Shown piece after piece: positions 1 to 7,494 of a stretch of DNA of 8,717 bases (position 1 is the first letter of the stretch; every line of letters begins with the position of its first letter). Origin of the DNA: Chitinophagaceae bacterium UBA2789 (GTDB taxonomy: Bacteria; Bacteroidota; Bacteroidia; Chitinophagales; Chitinophagaceae); the NCBI GenBank assembly GCA_002352145.1, contig DEHX01000079.1, forward strand, positions 1 to 8,717, in the 5' to 3' direction. Made by a program: the position numbers and the translations under genes. Under the pieces are notes generated by a model that was not told the origin of the DNA, ran no database searches, and saw nothing but the letters and a program-made list of their open reading frames with translations.

Positions 1-1784
1 ATACCTTCGGCGCCAAACTTAACGGCATGCAGTGCATCTTCAGGGGTTTCAGCATTAGCTCTTACACCGATCTGTTTGGTTTTATCCACCAGTTTCATCA
101 GGTCTTTGTAGGACTGGTTCTTATCAATGTCAATATCAACCAGTGCCATGCTGCCTTCATACACCAGGCCTTTAGTACCATTCAGGCTGATCCAGTCGCC
201 TTCTTTGATAACAACCCCATTCTTTGCATGGAAGTTTTTACCATCACTGTGAATTTCTATATCACCACAGCCAACGATACAACACTTACCCCAGCCTCTT
301 GCTACCAGGGCAGCATGTGATGTCATGCCACCTTTGGTTGTCAGGATGGCCTGTGCTTTGTGCATGCCATCCACATCTTCCGGAGATGTTTCTTCTCTTA
401 CCAGGATCACTTTTTCTCCTTTGGCGGCCCATGCTACTGCATCGGCAGAAGAGAATACTACCCGGCCTTTTGCTCCACCTGGACCTGCTGGTAAGCCTTT
501 GGCAATAACAGGTGCAGTTAATTCAGCTTTGGGATCGAGCATAGGTAAAAGCAACTCTACTAATTGGTTGGGTCCTACCCGCATTACAGCGGTTTTTATA
601 TCGATGAGTTTTTCTTTATACATCTCAGTAGCCATACGAACAGCGGCTACACCATTACGTTTACCTACCCGGCACTGCAGCATGTAGAGTTTACCTTTTT
701 CAATGGTGAACTCAATATCCTGCATGTCTTTATAATGTTTCTCCAGGCGACGCTGGTACTCGAATAATTCTTTGTACAACTTCGGCATCAGCTTTTCCAG
801 GGTGGTAAAATGTTCGCTCTGTGCATTCTTTGAGTATTCATTTACCGGTGCCGGAGTGCGGATACCGGCTACCACATCTTCACCCTGTGCATTTACCAGG
901 TATTCGCCATAGAATTTATTTTCACCATTACCGGGGTTGCGGGTAAAGGCTACACCTGTACAGCTATCATCACCCATATTGCCAAACACCATGGCTTGTA
1001 CGTTTACAGCAGTACCCCATTCATGCGGTATTTTTTCAATGCGGCGGTATTCAATGGCTCGTTTACCATTCCAGCTGGCAAACACAGCACCGATACCTCC
1101 CCACATTTGTTCATACGGATCATCTGGAAATTCTTTACCCAATACTTTCTTCACGGTTTTCTTGTAATCTTTTACCAGGTCTTTCAGTTCGTCAGCTGTT
1201 AATTCTGTATCACTTTTATACCCTTTACTGTGTTTGATATGCTCCAGTTTTTCATCCAGCACTTTACGGATGCCCTTACCATTTTTAGCTTCAATGCCGG
1301 CTGCTTTTTCCATCACCACATCGGCATACATCATGATAAGGCGGCGGTAAGCATCGTAAGCGAAACGTTCGTCACCACTTTGGGCAGTAATTCCTTTGAT
1401 AGTGGTTTCATTCAAGCCTACGTTAAGTACCGTTTCCATCATACCCGGCATACTTCTGCGGGCGCCGGAACGAACAGAGAGCAATAAAGGATTAGCCGCA
1501 TCACCGAATTTTTTTCCGGTTAGCTTTTCCATTTTTGCCAGTGCTTCCTGTACCTGGGCTTTTAATATTTTGGGATATGTCTTCCTGTTTGCATAGTAAT
1601 AGGTGCAAACTTCAGTTGTTACTGTAAATCCCGGGGGAACGGGCAATTTCAGTTTGGGATGACCTGCCATCTCGGCTAGATTGGCGCCTTTGCCTCCGAG
1701 GAGGTTTTTCATTGATTCGTTTCCGTCGGCTTTGCCGCCACCGAAGAAGTATACATACTTTCCGGCCTTAGTTTTTGTTGCCAT
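1..1784 (-). CDS. ppdK: Pyruvate, phosphate dikinase, N-terminal two thirds (3' end outside window)
   Basis: PPDK interconverts ATP + pyruvate + phosphate and AMP + PEP + pyrophosphate in the cytoplasm, at the PEP/pyruvate node. I translated the frame by hand from ATG at 1784-1782: 594 codons are open to the window edge with no frameshift. The ATP-grasp nucleotide-binding part covers roughly residues 1-375, with GGKGANLAEM near 30-39 and SVRSGARRSMPGMMETVLN near 103-121. The phosphohistidine swivel domain covers roughly 420-545, with GGMTSHAA and catalytic His490 (codon 317-315). The PEP/pyruvate barrel begins around 560 (RANAETPEDA at 575-584) and is cut off. Family members are usually about 870-910 residues, so about 300 are missing here. 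The start gives the expected N-terminus before KYVYFFGGGKADG. No Shine-Dalgarno is visible. The motif at 369-377 reads LQCRVGKRN, where I expect LQTR-x-GKRT. The gene is co-directional with the nuo genes but separated by 151 bp containing a possible regulator site. Confidence 0.97.
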   Translation of the reverse strand, partial: MATKTKAGKYVYFFGGGKADGNESMKNLLGGKGANLAEMAGHPKLKLPVPPGFTVTTEVCTYYYANRKTYPKILKAQVQEALAKMEKLTGKKFGDAANPLLLSVRSGARRSMPGMMETVLNVGLNETTIKGITAQSGDERFAYDAYRRLIMMYADVVMEKAAGIEAKNGKGIRKVLDEKLEHIKHSKGYKSDTELTADELKDLVKDYKKTVKKVLGKEFPDDPYEQMWGGIGAVFASWNGKRAIEYRRIEKIPHEWGTAVNVQAMVFGNMGDDSCTGVAFTRNPGNGENKFYGEYLVNAQGEDVVAGIRTPAPVNEYSKNAQSEHFTTLEKLMPKLYKELFEYQRRLEKHYKDMQDIEFTIEKGKLYMLQCRVGKRNGVAAVRMATEMYKEKLIDIKTAVMRVGPNQLVELLLPMLDPKAELTAPVIAKGLPAGPGGAKGRVVFSSADAVAWAAKGEKVILVREETSPEDVDGMHKAQAILTTKGGMTSHAALVARGWGKCCIVGCGDIEIHSDGKNFHAKNGVVIKEGDWISLNGTKGLVYEGSMALVDIDIDKNQSYKDLMKLVDKTKQIGVRANAETPEDALHAVKFGAEG

Positions 1785-1860
1785 AATATACAAGCTTTTA
1801 TGCCCTGCATAGTTATGACGAAGCCACTTGATTAATGAAAACGCAGGTCAGCGGAAATCC

Positions 1861-1872
1861 TGATTCTTATCA
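1861..1872. promoter_or_regulatory. FNR/CRP-family-like palindrome upstream of ppdK
   Basis: TGATTCTTATCA is a perfect TGAT-N4-ATCA inverted repeat. It matches the inner half-sites of the classic FNR box (TTGAT-N4-ATCAA), but the outermost T/A pair is replaced by C on each side of the plus-strand reading. It lies in the noncoding gap, centred about 82 bp upstream of the ppdK ATG. A regulator bound at about -41.5 would place transcription start near 1825, leaving a leader of about 40 nt. I see no clean Bacteroidota -7 element (TAnnTTTG) there, only a weak TAATCAAG on the minus strand at 1834-1827. The site is seen directly; a role in ppdK control is inference. Confidence 0.45.
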
Positions 1873-1899
1873 CTTTTGATTGGGAAAATGCTGATTTAC

Positions 1900-1929
1900 A
1901 TTCGTTTCCCTCCTGATAAAAGAACGAAT
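1900..1929 (-). repeat. 7-bp inverted repeat with Shine-Dalgarno in its loop, leading into an ATG-TAA
   Basis: On the minus strand ATTCGTT (1929-1923) and AACGAAT (1906-1900) are perfect complements around a 16-nt loop. The loop contains AGGAGG, and the 3' arm runs straight into ATG (1901-1899) and TAA (1898-1896). The structure starts 7 bp after the stop of the preceding gene. The stem is AT-rich and no U-tract follows, so it is a poor intrinsic terminator. It may be chance, a weak RNA stabiliser, or a start-stop element. Confidence 0.3.
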
Positions 1930-1935
1930 AGTGAC

Positions 1936-2319
1936 TCATTGGTGCTCGTAGTATGGTATCTCATCGTTGCTTGCTGCTTCTTTTTGTTGCCAGTAAGCCA
2001 GCGTTACGATATGACCGTCTTTTGTTTTTAACATCCTGCCAAAAATAGCATTCACCGCATTAAATGTGTAGTCTGTAACGCCAACAGTAAAAGTTTCTGG
2101 GGCCGGTGGAGGTGGTGGAGGAGCTGCTGCTTCGCCTTCGGCAGGCTTAGGTGCCGGTGCGGCTTTGGGTGCAGGAGAAGGAACAACAATAACTGTATAA
2201 CCGTTGAACTCGAGTAACTCTTTTAAAAAGTTAACTCTTTCAGGTTTTACATTCTTTTCTACAATGCCGCATTTGACACCGTCGAGTTCTTCGAATTCAT
2301 GATTCTTATTGAGTGCCAT
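1936..2319 (-). CDS. Uncharacterised two-module protein with Pro/Ala-rich linker, last gene of the nuo run
   Basis: I do not recognise a named family for this 127-residue protein. There is no signal peptide or membrane segment, so it is probably cytoplasmic. Residues 15-46 look like strand-helix-strand (strand VKCGIVEK, helix around 27-39, strand YTVIVVP). Residues 47-74 are a Pro/Ala/Lys/Glu linker with six prolines in a row at 67-72. Residues 77-110 look like a second strand-helix-strand unit (FTVGVTD, helix around 88-99, HIVTLAYW), followed by a polar tail ending EIPYYEHQ. The two units align without gaps at an offset of 62 residues: G18/G80, F31/F93, L35/L97, G40/G102 and V43/V105 are identical, with several conservative pairs. 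The ATG lies 2 bp after the nuoN stop with no Shine-Dalgarno, so expression is probably coupled to nuoN. A role linked to complex I (assembly, stability or regulation) is suggested only by position. Confidence 0.85.
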   Translation of the reverse strand: MALNKNHEFEELDGVKCGIVEKNVKPERVNFLKELLEFNGYTVIVVPSPAPKAAPAPKPAEGEAAAPPPPPPAPETFTVGVTDYTFNAVNAIFGRMLKTKDGHIVTLAYWQQKEAASNDEIPYYEHQ

Positions 2320-2321
2320 AA

Positions 2322-3722
2322 CTAGTACTGCAATGTTTTTATGTATTCAAATATCCAGCTCAGCAAGCCAACCAGCACAATACCTCCTCCGCAAATAATC
2401 AAAGCCATTTTGACTACCGGGGCAGTCTTCACCGGTTCAACCGGGTTATCATTCTTATCCATAAACATGGCCCTTACCACCCGTAAGTAATAGTAAAGCG
2501 AAATGATCATGTTTAATGCCGCAACGAGGATGAACCAATACTCAGCCCTGGCGCCACCTGCTGTCAATAAAAATAATTTACCAAAGAAACCGGCCGTTGG
2601 CGGTATGCCAGCCAGGGAGAATAAGGCCAATGCCATAATCCATGTCAGGAAAGGATTGGTCTTGTACAACCCTTTGTAGTCATCAATATTTTCTTTACCT
2701 GTTTTTTCTGCAATGACTGCAGCCACTCCGAAAGCAGCCAGGTTGGAAAATACATAGATCAATACAAAGTAAACTACTGAAGCAATTCCCAGGTAATCAG
2801 CATTGCTGATACCCACTAGGATGAAACCAACCTGTGCAATGGAGGAGAAAGCAAGGAATCGTTTTATGTTCTGCTGGCGCAGGGCAAAAAGGTTGCCAAT
2901 GACCATGGTGGCAATTGCCAGTATAACAATCATCCAGTACCATATTTCCAGCATGGGTGTAAATACCTTGTACAGGACAGTGATAAAGATGAATGCAACA
3001 GCCCCCTTGGAGATCACAGAAAGAAAAGAAGTAACAGCAATCGGGGAGCCTTCATATACATCGGCTGTCCATAAATGGAATGGCACAATGGATAATTTGA
3101 AAGCAAAGGCAGTGAATACGAAAACAAAAGCCAGTATCTGTAAAGGAGATCCATTAAGTAACTGGCTGATGGCCGGTAAGCTTATCGAACCAGTACTGCC
3201 GTATATCAATGATATGCCAAACAATAAGATGCCGGAGGAGAAAGCAGATGACAGGATCATCTTCATGGCTCCTTCGGATGAACGTTTTCTCTCCAGGTCG
3301 AAATTAGCCATAGCGGCTACGGGTATGGTCGCCAGTTCCAGCGATAAATAGAAAATCAGGAGATTGCCGCTGGAGATCATCAGGAACATACCCAGCAATG
3401 CAGATAACATCAGCAGGAAGAATTCCGGCAGGTGCTGTGTTTTCTTCAGCCAGTCGGAACACAATAATGAGATCAGGTAAACGCCGAGATTTAAAATGCT
3501 TTTCTGGAAAGCAATCAATGGTGTAGTATAGAACATATCACCAAAGAGATTGCCCTCCTTGTTGAAAAAGAAACTGAATATGAAGTTCAGTAAAAGCAGC
3601 AGCTGGATCAGGGAAAGCAGTGATTCATTCTTCATCCCTTTACCAATTTTGATAAAGAGAAGAAGGAAGATGATGCCGGTAAGCACCAGTTCACTTTTCA
3701 TCAAGGTGAGAAACTCATTCAT
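2322..3722 (-). CDS. nuoN: NADH-quinone oxidoreductase subunit N (antiporter-like membrane subunit)
   Basis: NuoN is one of the three antiporter-like proton pumps of the complex I membrane arm (Mrp/ND2 family). The 466 residues are almost wholly hydrophobic helices, slightly shorter than the roughly 485-residue E. coli protein. Expected channel residues are all present: E129 in TM5 (YLSLELATIP), K209 in TM7 (FKLSIVPFHLW), K239 in TM8 (VISKGAVAF) and K382 in TM12 (GFFGKLFLL). The motifs RFLAFSSIAQVGF (288-300) and SLAGIPPTAGFFGK (369-382) are diagnostic. ATG at 3722-3720 gives the N-terminus MNEFLTLMKSELVL. It follows the nuoM stop by 12 bp, with no clear Shine-Dalgarno. The stop is TAG, 2 bp before the next gene. 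Confidence 0.98.
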   Translation of the reverse strand: MNEFLTLMKSELVLTGIIFLLLFIKIGKGMKNESLLSLIQLLLLLNFIFSFFFNKEGNLFGDMFYTTPLIAFQKSILNLGVYLISLLCSDWLKKTQHLPEFFLLMLSALLGMFLMISSGNLLIFYLSLELATIPVAAMANFDLERKRSSEGAMKMILSSAFSSGILLFGISLIYGSTGSISLPAISQLLNGSPLQILAFVFVFTAFAFKLSIVPFHLWTADVYEGSPIAVTSFLSVISKGAVAFIFITVLYKVFTPMLEIWYWMIVILAIATMVIGNLFALRQQNIKRFLAFSSIAQVGFILVGISNADYLGIASVVYFVLIYVFSNLAAFGVAAVIAEKTGKENIDDYKGLYKTNPFLTWIMALALFSLAGIPPTAGFFGKLFLLTAGGARAEYWFILVAALNMIISLYYYLRVVRAMFMDKNDNPVEPVKTAPVVKMALIICGGGIVLVGLLSWIFEYIKTLQY

Positions 3723-3734
3723 CCGGTCATTATT

Positions 3735-5213
3735 TTATTTTCCAGCAATTCTGTTCATTATTTCTTCAGCAGCCGGTTTCAGCAGATCATTCAGCCAGCC
3801 CGGGGCAATACCGATCGCTACTATACCTGCAACCAGGATGATCGCTGCTAATTTTTCATTCCATTTGGCATCACCCAATTGCAAATGTTCTGCATTCACT
3901 ACAGGCCCCATCATGGTTTTACCTGTTGCCCTTAATATATATACAGCTGTTACTACAATCGACATGGCTGCGGCAATAGTGGCTATCCGGTGAAACGCAT
4001 CATCATTCTGCCAGGAGCCCATAAAGACGGTCATTTCTGCTACAAAGCCACTGAACCCTGGAAGTCCTAAAGAACATAGACCCACTATAAAGAATACGGT
4101 GGCAATAAAAGGCATCATTTTCATTAGTCCGCCCATCTCGGCTACCATTCGTGTATGTGTTCTGTCGTACACCATTCCGATAACGGCGAAGAAAAGGGCT
4201 GTCATAACCCCGTGTGATACCATTTGCATTAATGCGCCGGTAATGGCTGTTTGTGTAAGCATACCAATACCGAGCAAACTGAAGCCCACATGGCTAACGG
4301 AAGAGTAAGCATTGATATATTTCAGGTCTTTCTGCATCATCGTAGCGAAAGCACCATATAAAATAGCAATGGCAGAAAGTACGATGATGATATTGGCATA
4401 TTCTTTTGCTCCTTCAGGTAAGAGGTAGGTAGCCACTCTTAAACAGCCATAACCTCCCAGTTTCATCGAAATACCTGCCAGGAACATGGAACCGGCAGTA
4501 GGGGCAGAGGAGTGACCATCGGGTACCCATGTATGTAAAGGGAACAACGCTGTGAAAACACCAAATCCCACAAACAGCAATGGGAACAGCAGGTTTTGTG
4601 TGGCAGCCGGAATGTTTGCCTTAGATAATGTCATTATATCAAAGCTGTAACCGGTGGTGAAATAAAGCCCTAACATGCCCACCAGTATCAGGGCGGAACC
4701 ACCCATCAGCATTAACGCCAGTTTATTGGCACTGTATTCCTTTTTGCCACTTCCCCAAATGCCGATTAAGAGATATTTCGGAATTACAGAAATTTCGAGG
4801 AAGAAGAAAAGTATGAACAGATCAAGCGAAATAAAGAAACCATATGCGCCGAGTCCCAGCAGCAGCAGAAGGAAATAAAATTCTTTGGTCATCTTCTCTA
4901 CATTCCAGGATACAAGTACCCCGGCAATTACGACGAAGGAGGTCAGTAATATCATCGCAACAGAAATACCATCCACGCCAAAGTGAAAATTGATATTAAG
5001 CGACTCGAATAATTTGTAATGCTGTTCAAAGAGCATTTGTGCATTGTTGCCGGCCGCTCTTTCCTGCCGGAAAGCAAATAAAAGAGCAAAGGCCAATGCC
5101 AGTTGCACAGCGGAGCCGGCCAGCGATATCCATTTTACCTGTTGCTTGTTGCGGGAAAGCAACACAGCCAGTGCAGTCAGTAAAGGGGCTCCTATGAGTA
5201 ATAAAAGGTTCAT
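3735..5213 (-). CDS. nuoM: NADH-quinone oxidoreductase subunit M (antiporter-like), atypical TM7
   Basis: NuoM is the middle antiporter-like pump of the complex I membrane arm (ND4 family). I chose the ATG at 5213-5211, giving 492 residues starting MNLLLLIGAPLL, a normal NuoM N-terminus. A longer reading from 5273 would add 20 polar and Cys-containing residues and overlap the end of nuoL. The chosen start is 22 bp after the nuoL stop. Conserved features include FGVDGIS near 78-84, E140 in TM5 (FFFLEISVIPKY), PLHTWVPDGHSSAPTAGS at 225-242, K251 in TM8, KDLKYINAYSSVSHVG at 295-310, H334, and E393 in TM12. The odd point is that TM7 reads GFGVFTALFPLHTW, so F220 occupies the position of the channel lysine five residues before the Pro of PLH. 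TM5 carries K146 six residues after E140. Confidence 0.97.
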   Translation of the reverse strand: MNLLLLIGAPLLTALAVLLSRNKQQVKWISLAGSAVQLALAFALLFAFRQERAAGNNAQMLFEQHYKLFESLNINFHFGVDGISVAMILLTSFVVIAGVLVSWNVEKMTKEFYFLLLLLGLGAYGFFISLDLFILFFFLEISVIPKYLLIGIWGSGKKEYSANKLALMLMGGSALILVGMLGLYFTTGYSFDIMTLSKANIPAATQNLLFPLLFVGFGVFTALFPLHTWVPDGHSSAPTAGSMFLAGISMKLGGYGCLRVATYLLPEGAKEYANIIIVLSAIAILYGAFATMMQKDLKYINAYSSVSHVGFSLLGIGMLTQTAITGALMQMVSHGVMTALFFAVIGMVYDRTHTRMVAEMGGLMKMMPFIATVFFIVGLCSLGLPGFSGFVAEMTVFMGSWQNDDAFHRIATIAAAMSIVVTAVYILRATGKTMMGPVVNAEHLQLGDAKWNEKLAAIILVAGIVAIGIAPGWLNDLLKPAAEEIMNRIAGK

Positions 5214-5235
5214 CAATACTATTTTGTCTTCAGTT

Positions 5236-7170
5236 CTATTTCCATATATAAATGAACAATACAGCCAGCACAATTACCCCACCCAGGAAGTAAATGGCAT
5301 ATTGCTGTACTTTTCCTGATTGTACTTTTTTTATTCCTTCTGAAACAGCCTGTGTGGTATTACCGGTCAGGTTTATAAATCCATCCACTACATTTCTGTC
5401 AAACCATGCAGCCGGCCTGCCTACCAGGTTGAATAATATTTTCTTTGTTACAAAGAGATATATCTCGTCAATATAAAATTTGTGATAAGCTGCCTTGTAA
5501 AGACCGCCCAATGAAGAAGCCAGTTTAGCCGGTTTATCATTTTGTTTATAATAAAGCCACATAGCCAGCAATATGCCGGCAAGTCCTAATGCTACGGGTA
5601 AGATTGAAAATTGCAAATGAAAGTGAGATTCAAGGGGCCGGCCATCGGAACTTACAAATTCGCCAAATGGGATGAAGCCGGCTGCAGCAGCGCCTATTCC
5701 TAATATTACTAATGGCAGCATCATCACAAAACCACCTTCGCCATGCTTTTCTCCATGAGCATGATGAGGTTTGTTCCAGAAAATAGTGAAGTATAAACGG
5801 AACATATAGAAAGCAGTGATGCCGGAAGTGATCAATGCAATCCAGTAGATAGCCATATTATCCTGGTATGCGGCCAACAGAATTTCTTCTTTGCTGAAAA
5901 ATCCGGCAAATGGCGGAACACCAGCTATAGCAAGGCAGGCAATCAAAAAGGTGATATGGGTGATCGGCATATATTTTCTTAGTCCGCCCATATCATTCAT
6001 TTCATTACTATGCACATAATGGATAACAGCACCGGCACCGAGGAACAGCAAGGCTTTAAACATGGCATGGGTGAACAGATGGAACATGGAAGCCGTGTAA
6101 CCTAATGCAGGTTCAGCGCCATATTTCGCCACACCCAATGCGAACATCATATATCCAATTTGCGACATGGTGGAATAGGCCAGTACTCTTTTTATATCTG
6201 TTTGCGTACAGGCTATAACAGCGGCTATGATGGCTGATATGGCACCGACCCAGCCAATGATTTCCAATACAGCCGGTGTGGTAATGGCAAATACGGGGAA
6301 TAATCTTGCTACGAGGTAAACGCCTGCTACTACCATTGTTGCAGCATGTATTAATGCTGAAACGGGAGTAGGGCCTTCCATAGCATCGGGCAGCCAGATA
6401 TGCAGCGGAAACATAGCGCTTTTACCGGCGCCACCGATGAACACTAAAGCTGCCCCCCATGTAAGTGCGGAAGCTCCCAGGAAAGAGTAGGTAACGGCTG
6501 TTTTAAATTCATTTGATTCCGGTGAAGTCAGTCGCTGGATCAATGTGGCAAAATCCAGTGTGCCGGAACAATAGGAAAGGATCAATATGCCAATTAAAAA
6601 TCCAAGGTCGGCAAAACGGGTTACAATAAAGGCTTTTTTACTCGCCGCCACTGCACTTGGTTTATTATAATAATAACCAATGAGCAGGAACGAAGATACA
6701 CCTACGAGTTCCCAAAAAATATAGATCTGGAAGATGTTAGTAGATAACACCAGACCTAGCATTGAGAAAGTAAATAGTCCAAGAAAGGCATAGTAGGTGG
6801 AGAACCTTTCTTCTCCTTTCATGTAGCCGATACTGTAGATGTGTACCATCAGCGAAACAAGGGTAACTACCACCAGCATCATTACCGATATGGGGTCTAT
6901 CATCAGGCCCATATCTATGGATACACCTTTAGAGAACTCCAGCCAGGTAATTTTAAGTGGGGTCAGTTGCTGGTAGATACCATTGACCTTCCCGTAAACA
7001 AAAAAGTATTCATAGGCAGTGTACAGGGCTAAAATGGTGGATGTAAGTAAGAGGGCTGTTCCGATAATGCCGGAACTGGTTTTCAAATATTTTCTGCCAA
7101 ATAAACCTAACAACAGGAAACCGGCAAGCGGCAACAGGGGAATCAGTGCTATAATGGTTGCGTTCGGCAT
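5236..7170 (-). CDS. nuoL: NADH-quinone oxidoreductase subunit L (antiporter-like, with lateral helix)
   Basis: NuoL is the distal antiporter-like pump of complex I (ND5 family); its long lateral helix braces NuoM and NuoN. The 644 residues are slightly longer than the usual 610-620. Channel residues are present: E154 in TM5 (IFWELVGVSSF), K250 in TM7 (GAGKSAMFPLHIWLPDAMEG), H275 (ALIHAAT), D325/K327 (TQTDIKRVLAYSTMSQIGY), K372 (THAMFKALLFL) and K427 (GFFSKEEIL). A His-rich loop (HHAHGEKHGEGG, 469-480) precedes the C-terminal helices. The lateral helix spans roughly 565-620 and the final membrane helix 624-643. ATG at 7170-7168 lies 6 bp after the nuoK stop, with no Shine-Dalgarno. The stop is TAG. 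Confidence 0.98.
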   Translation of the reverse strand: MPNATIIALIPLLPLAGFLLLGLFGRKYLKTSSGIIGTALLLTSTILALYTAYEYFFVYGKVNGIYQQLTPLKITWLEFSKGVSIDMGLMIDPISVMMLVVVTLVSLMVHIYSIGYMKGEERFSTYYAFLGLFTFSMLGLVLSTNIFQIYIFWELVGVSSFLLIGYYYNKPSAVAASKKAFIVTRFADLGFLIGILILSYCSGTLDFATLIQRLTSPESNEFKTAVTYSFLGASALTWGAALVFIGGAGKSAMFPLHIWLPDAMEGPTPVSALIHAATMVVAGVYLVARLFPVFAITTPAVLEIIGWVGAISAIIAAVIACTQTDIKRVLAYSTMSQIGYMMFALGVAKYGAEPALGYTASMFHLFTHAMFKALLFLGAGAVIHYVHSNEMNDMGGLRKYMPITHITFLIACLAIAGVPPFAGFFSKEEILLAAYQDNMAIYWIALITSGITAFYMFRLYFTIFWNKPHHAHGEKHGEGGFVMMLPLVILGIGAAAAGFIPFGEFVSSDGRPLESHFHLQFSILPVALGLAGILLAMWLYYKQNDKPAKLASSLGGLYKAAYHKFYIDEIYLFVTKKILFNLVGRPAAWFDRNVVDGFINLTGNTTQAVSEGIKKVQSGKVQQYAIYFLGGVIVLAVLFIYIWK

Positions 7171-7176
7171 AATTGT

Positions 7177-7494
7177 TTAATACTTTAGGTCTTCTGCGTT
7201 TTCGACATCAATGGACTGGTGGCTGCGGTACAGGTTAATAATAATAGCTATTGCCACCGCAGCTTCGGCGGCTGCAATAGCAATGATGAATACGGTAAAG
7301 AACAGTCCGTCCATTTTACCGGGCCACAGGTATTTGTCAAAAGCTATAAAATTCAGGTTCACACTGTTCAGGATCAGTTCTATGCTCATGAGCATGGTAA
7401 TCAGGTTTCTTCGGGTGAAAAAACCGTAGACACCAATGAAAAACAGCGCTGTGCTGATAAACAATAAATGATATAATCCGGGTTCGATGGTCAT
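7177..7494 (-). CDS. nuoK: NADH-quinone oxidoreductase subunit K
   Basis: NuoK (ND4L) is a three-helix subunit linking the quinone-site module to the pumps of complex I. The 105 residues are normal length. The two membrane glutamates essential in E. coli NuoK are present: E39 in TM2 (SIELILNSVNLNF) and E77 in TM3 (AAAEAAVAIAI). A polar C-terminal tail (NLYRSHQSIDVENAEDLKY) follows the last helix. Its ATG overlaps the TGA of nuoJ (ATGA, 7494-7491), a translational-coupling arrangement. Confidence 0.98.
   Translation of the reverse strand: MTIEPGLYHLLFISTALFFIGVYGFFTRRNLITMLMSIELILNSVNLNFIAFDKYLWPGKMDGLFFTVFIIAIAAAEAAVAIAIIINLYRSHQSIDVENAEDLKY

Noticed and set aside
325..687. Plus-strand frames opposite ppdK, the longest 120 codons
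   Set aside because: They are antisense to a continuous, motif-rich ppdK frame and show no domain.
1785..1935. Possible small RNA or riboswitch in the ppdK leader
   Set aside because: I could find only one weak AT-rich stem and no conserved aptamer-like motif, so there is no support beyond the palindrome and start-stop element listed.
2300..2312. TGATTCTTATTGA, nearly identical to the palindrome upstream of ppdK
   Set aside because: It lies in coding sequence (Asn-Lys-Asn-His region of the operon-tail gene) and its second half-site is broken, so chance is the simplest explanation.
2803..3351. 182-codon plus-strand reading frame opposite nuoN
   Set aside because: It is an antisense shadow of a clear nuoN reading with all channel residues. 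The translation has no recognisable domain or sensible composition.
5214..5273. Upstream start for nuoM adding 20 residues
   Set aside because: It would overlap the nuoL end and add a polar, Cys-containing N-terminus; the ATG at 5213 gives the standard hydrophobic start.
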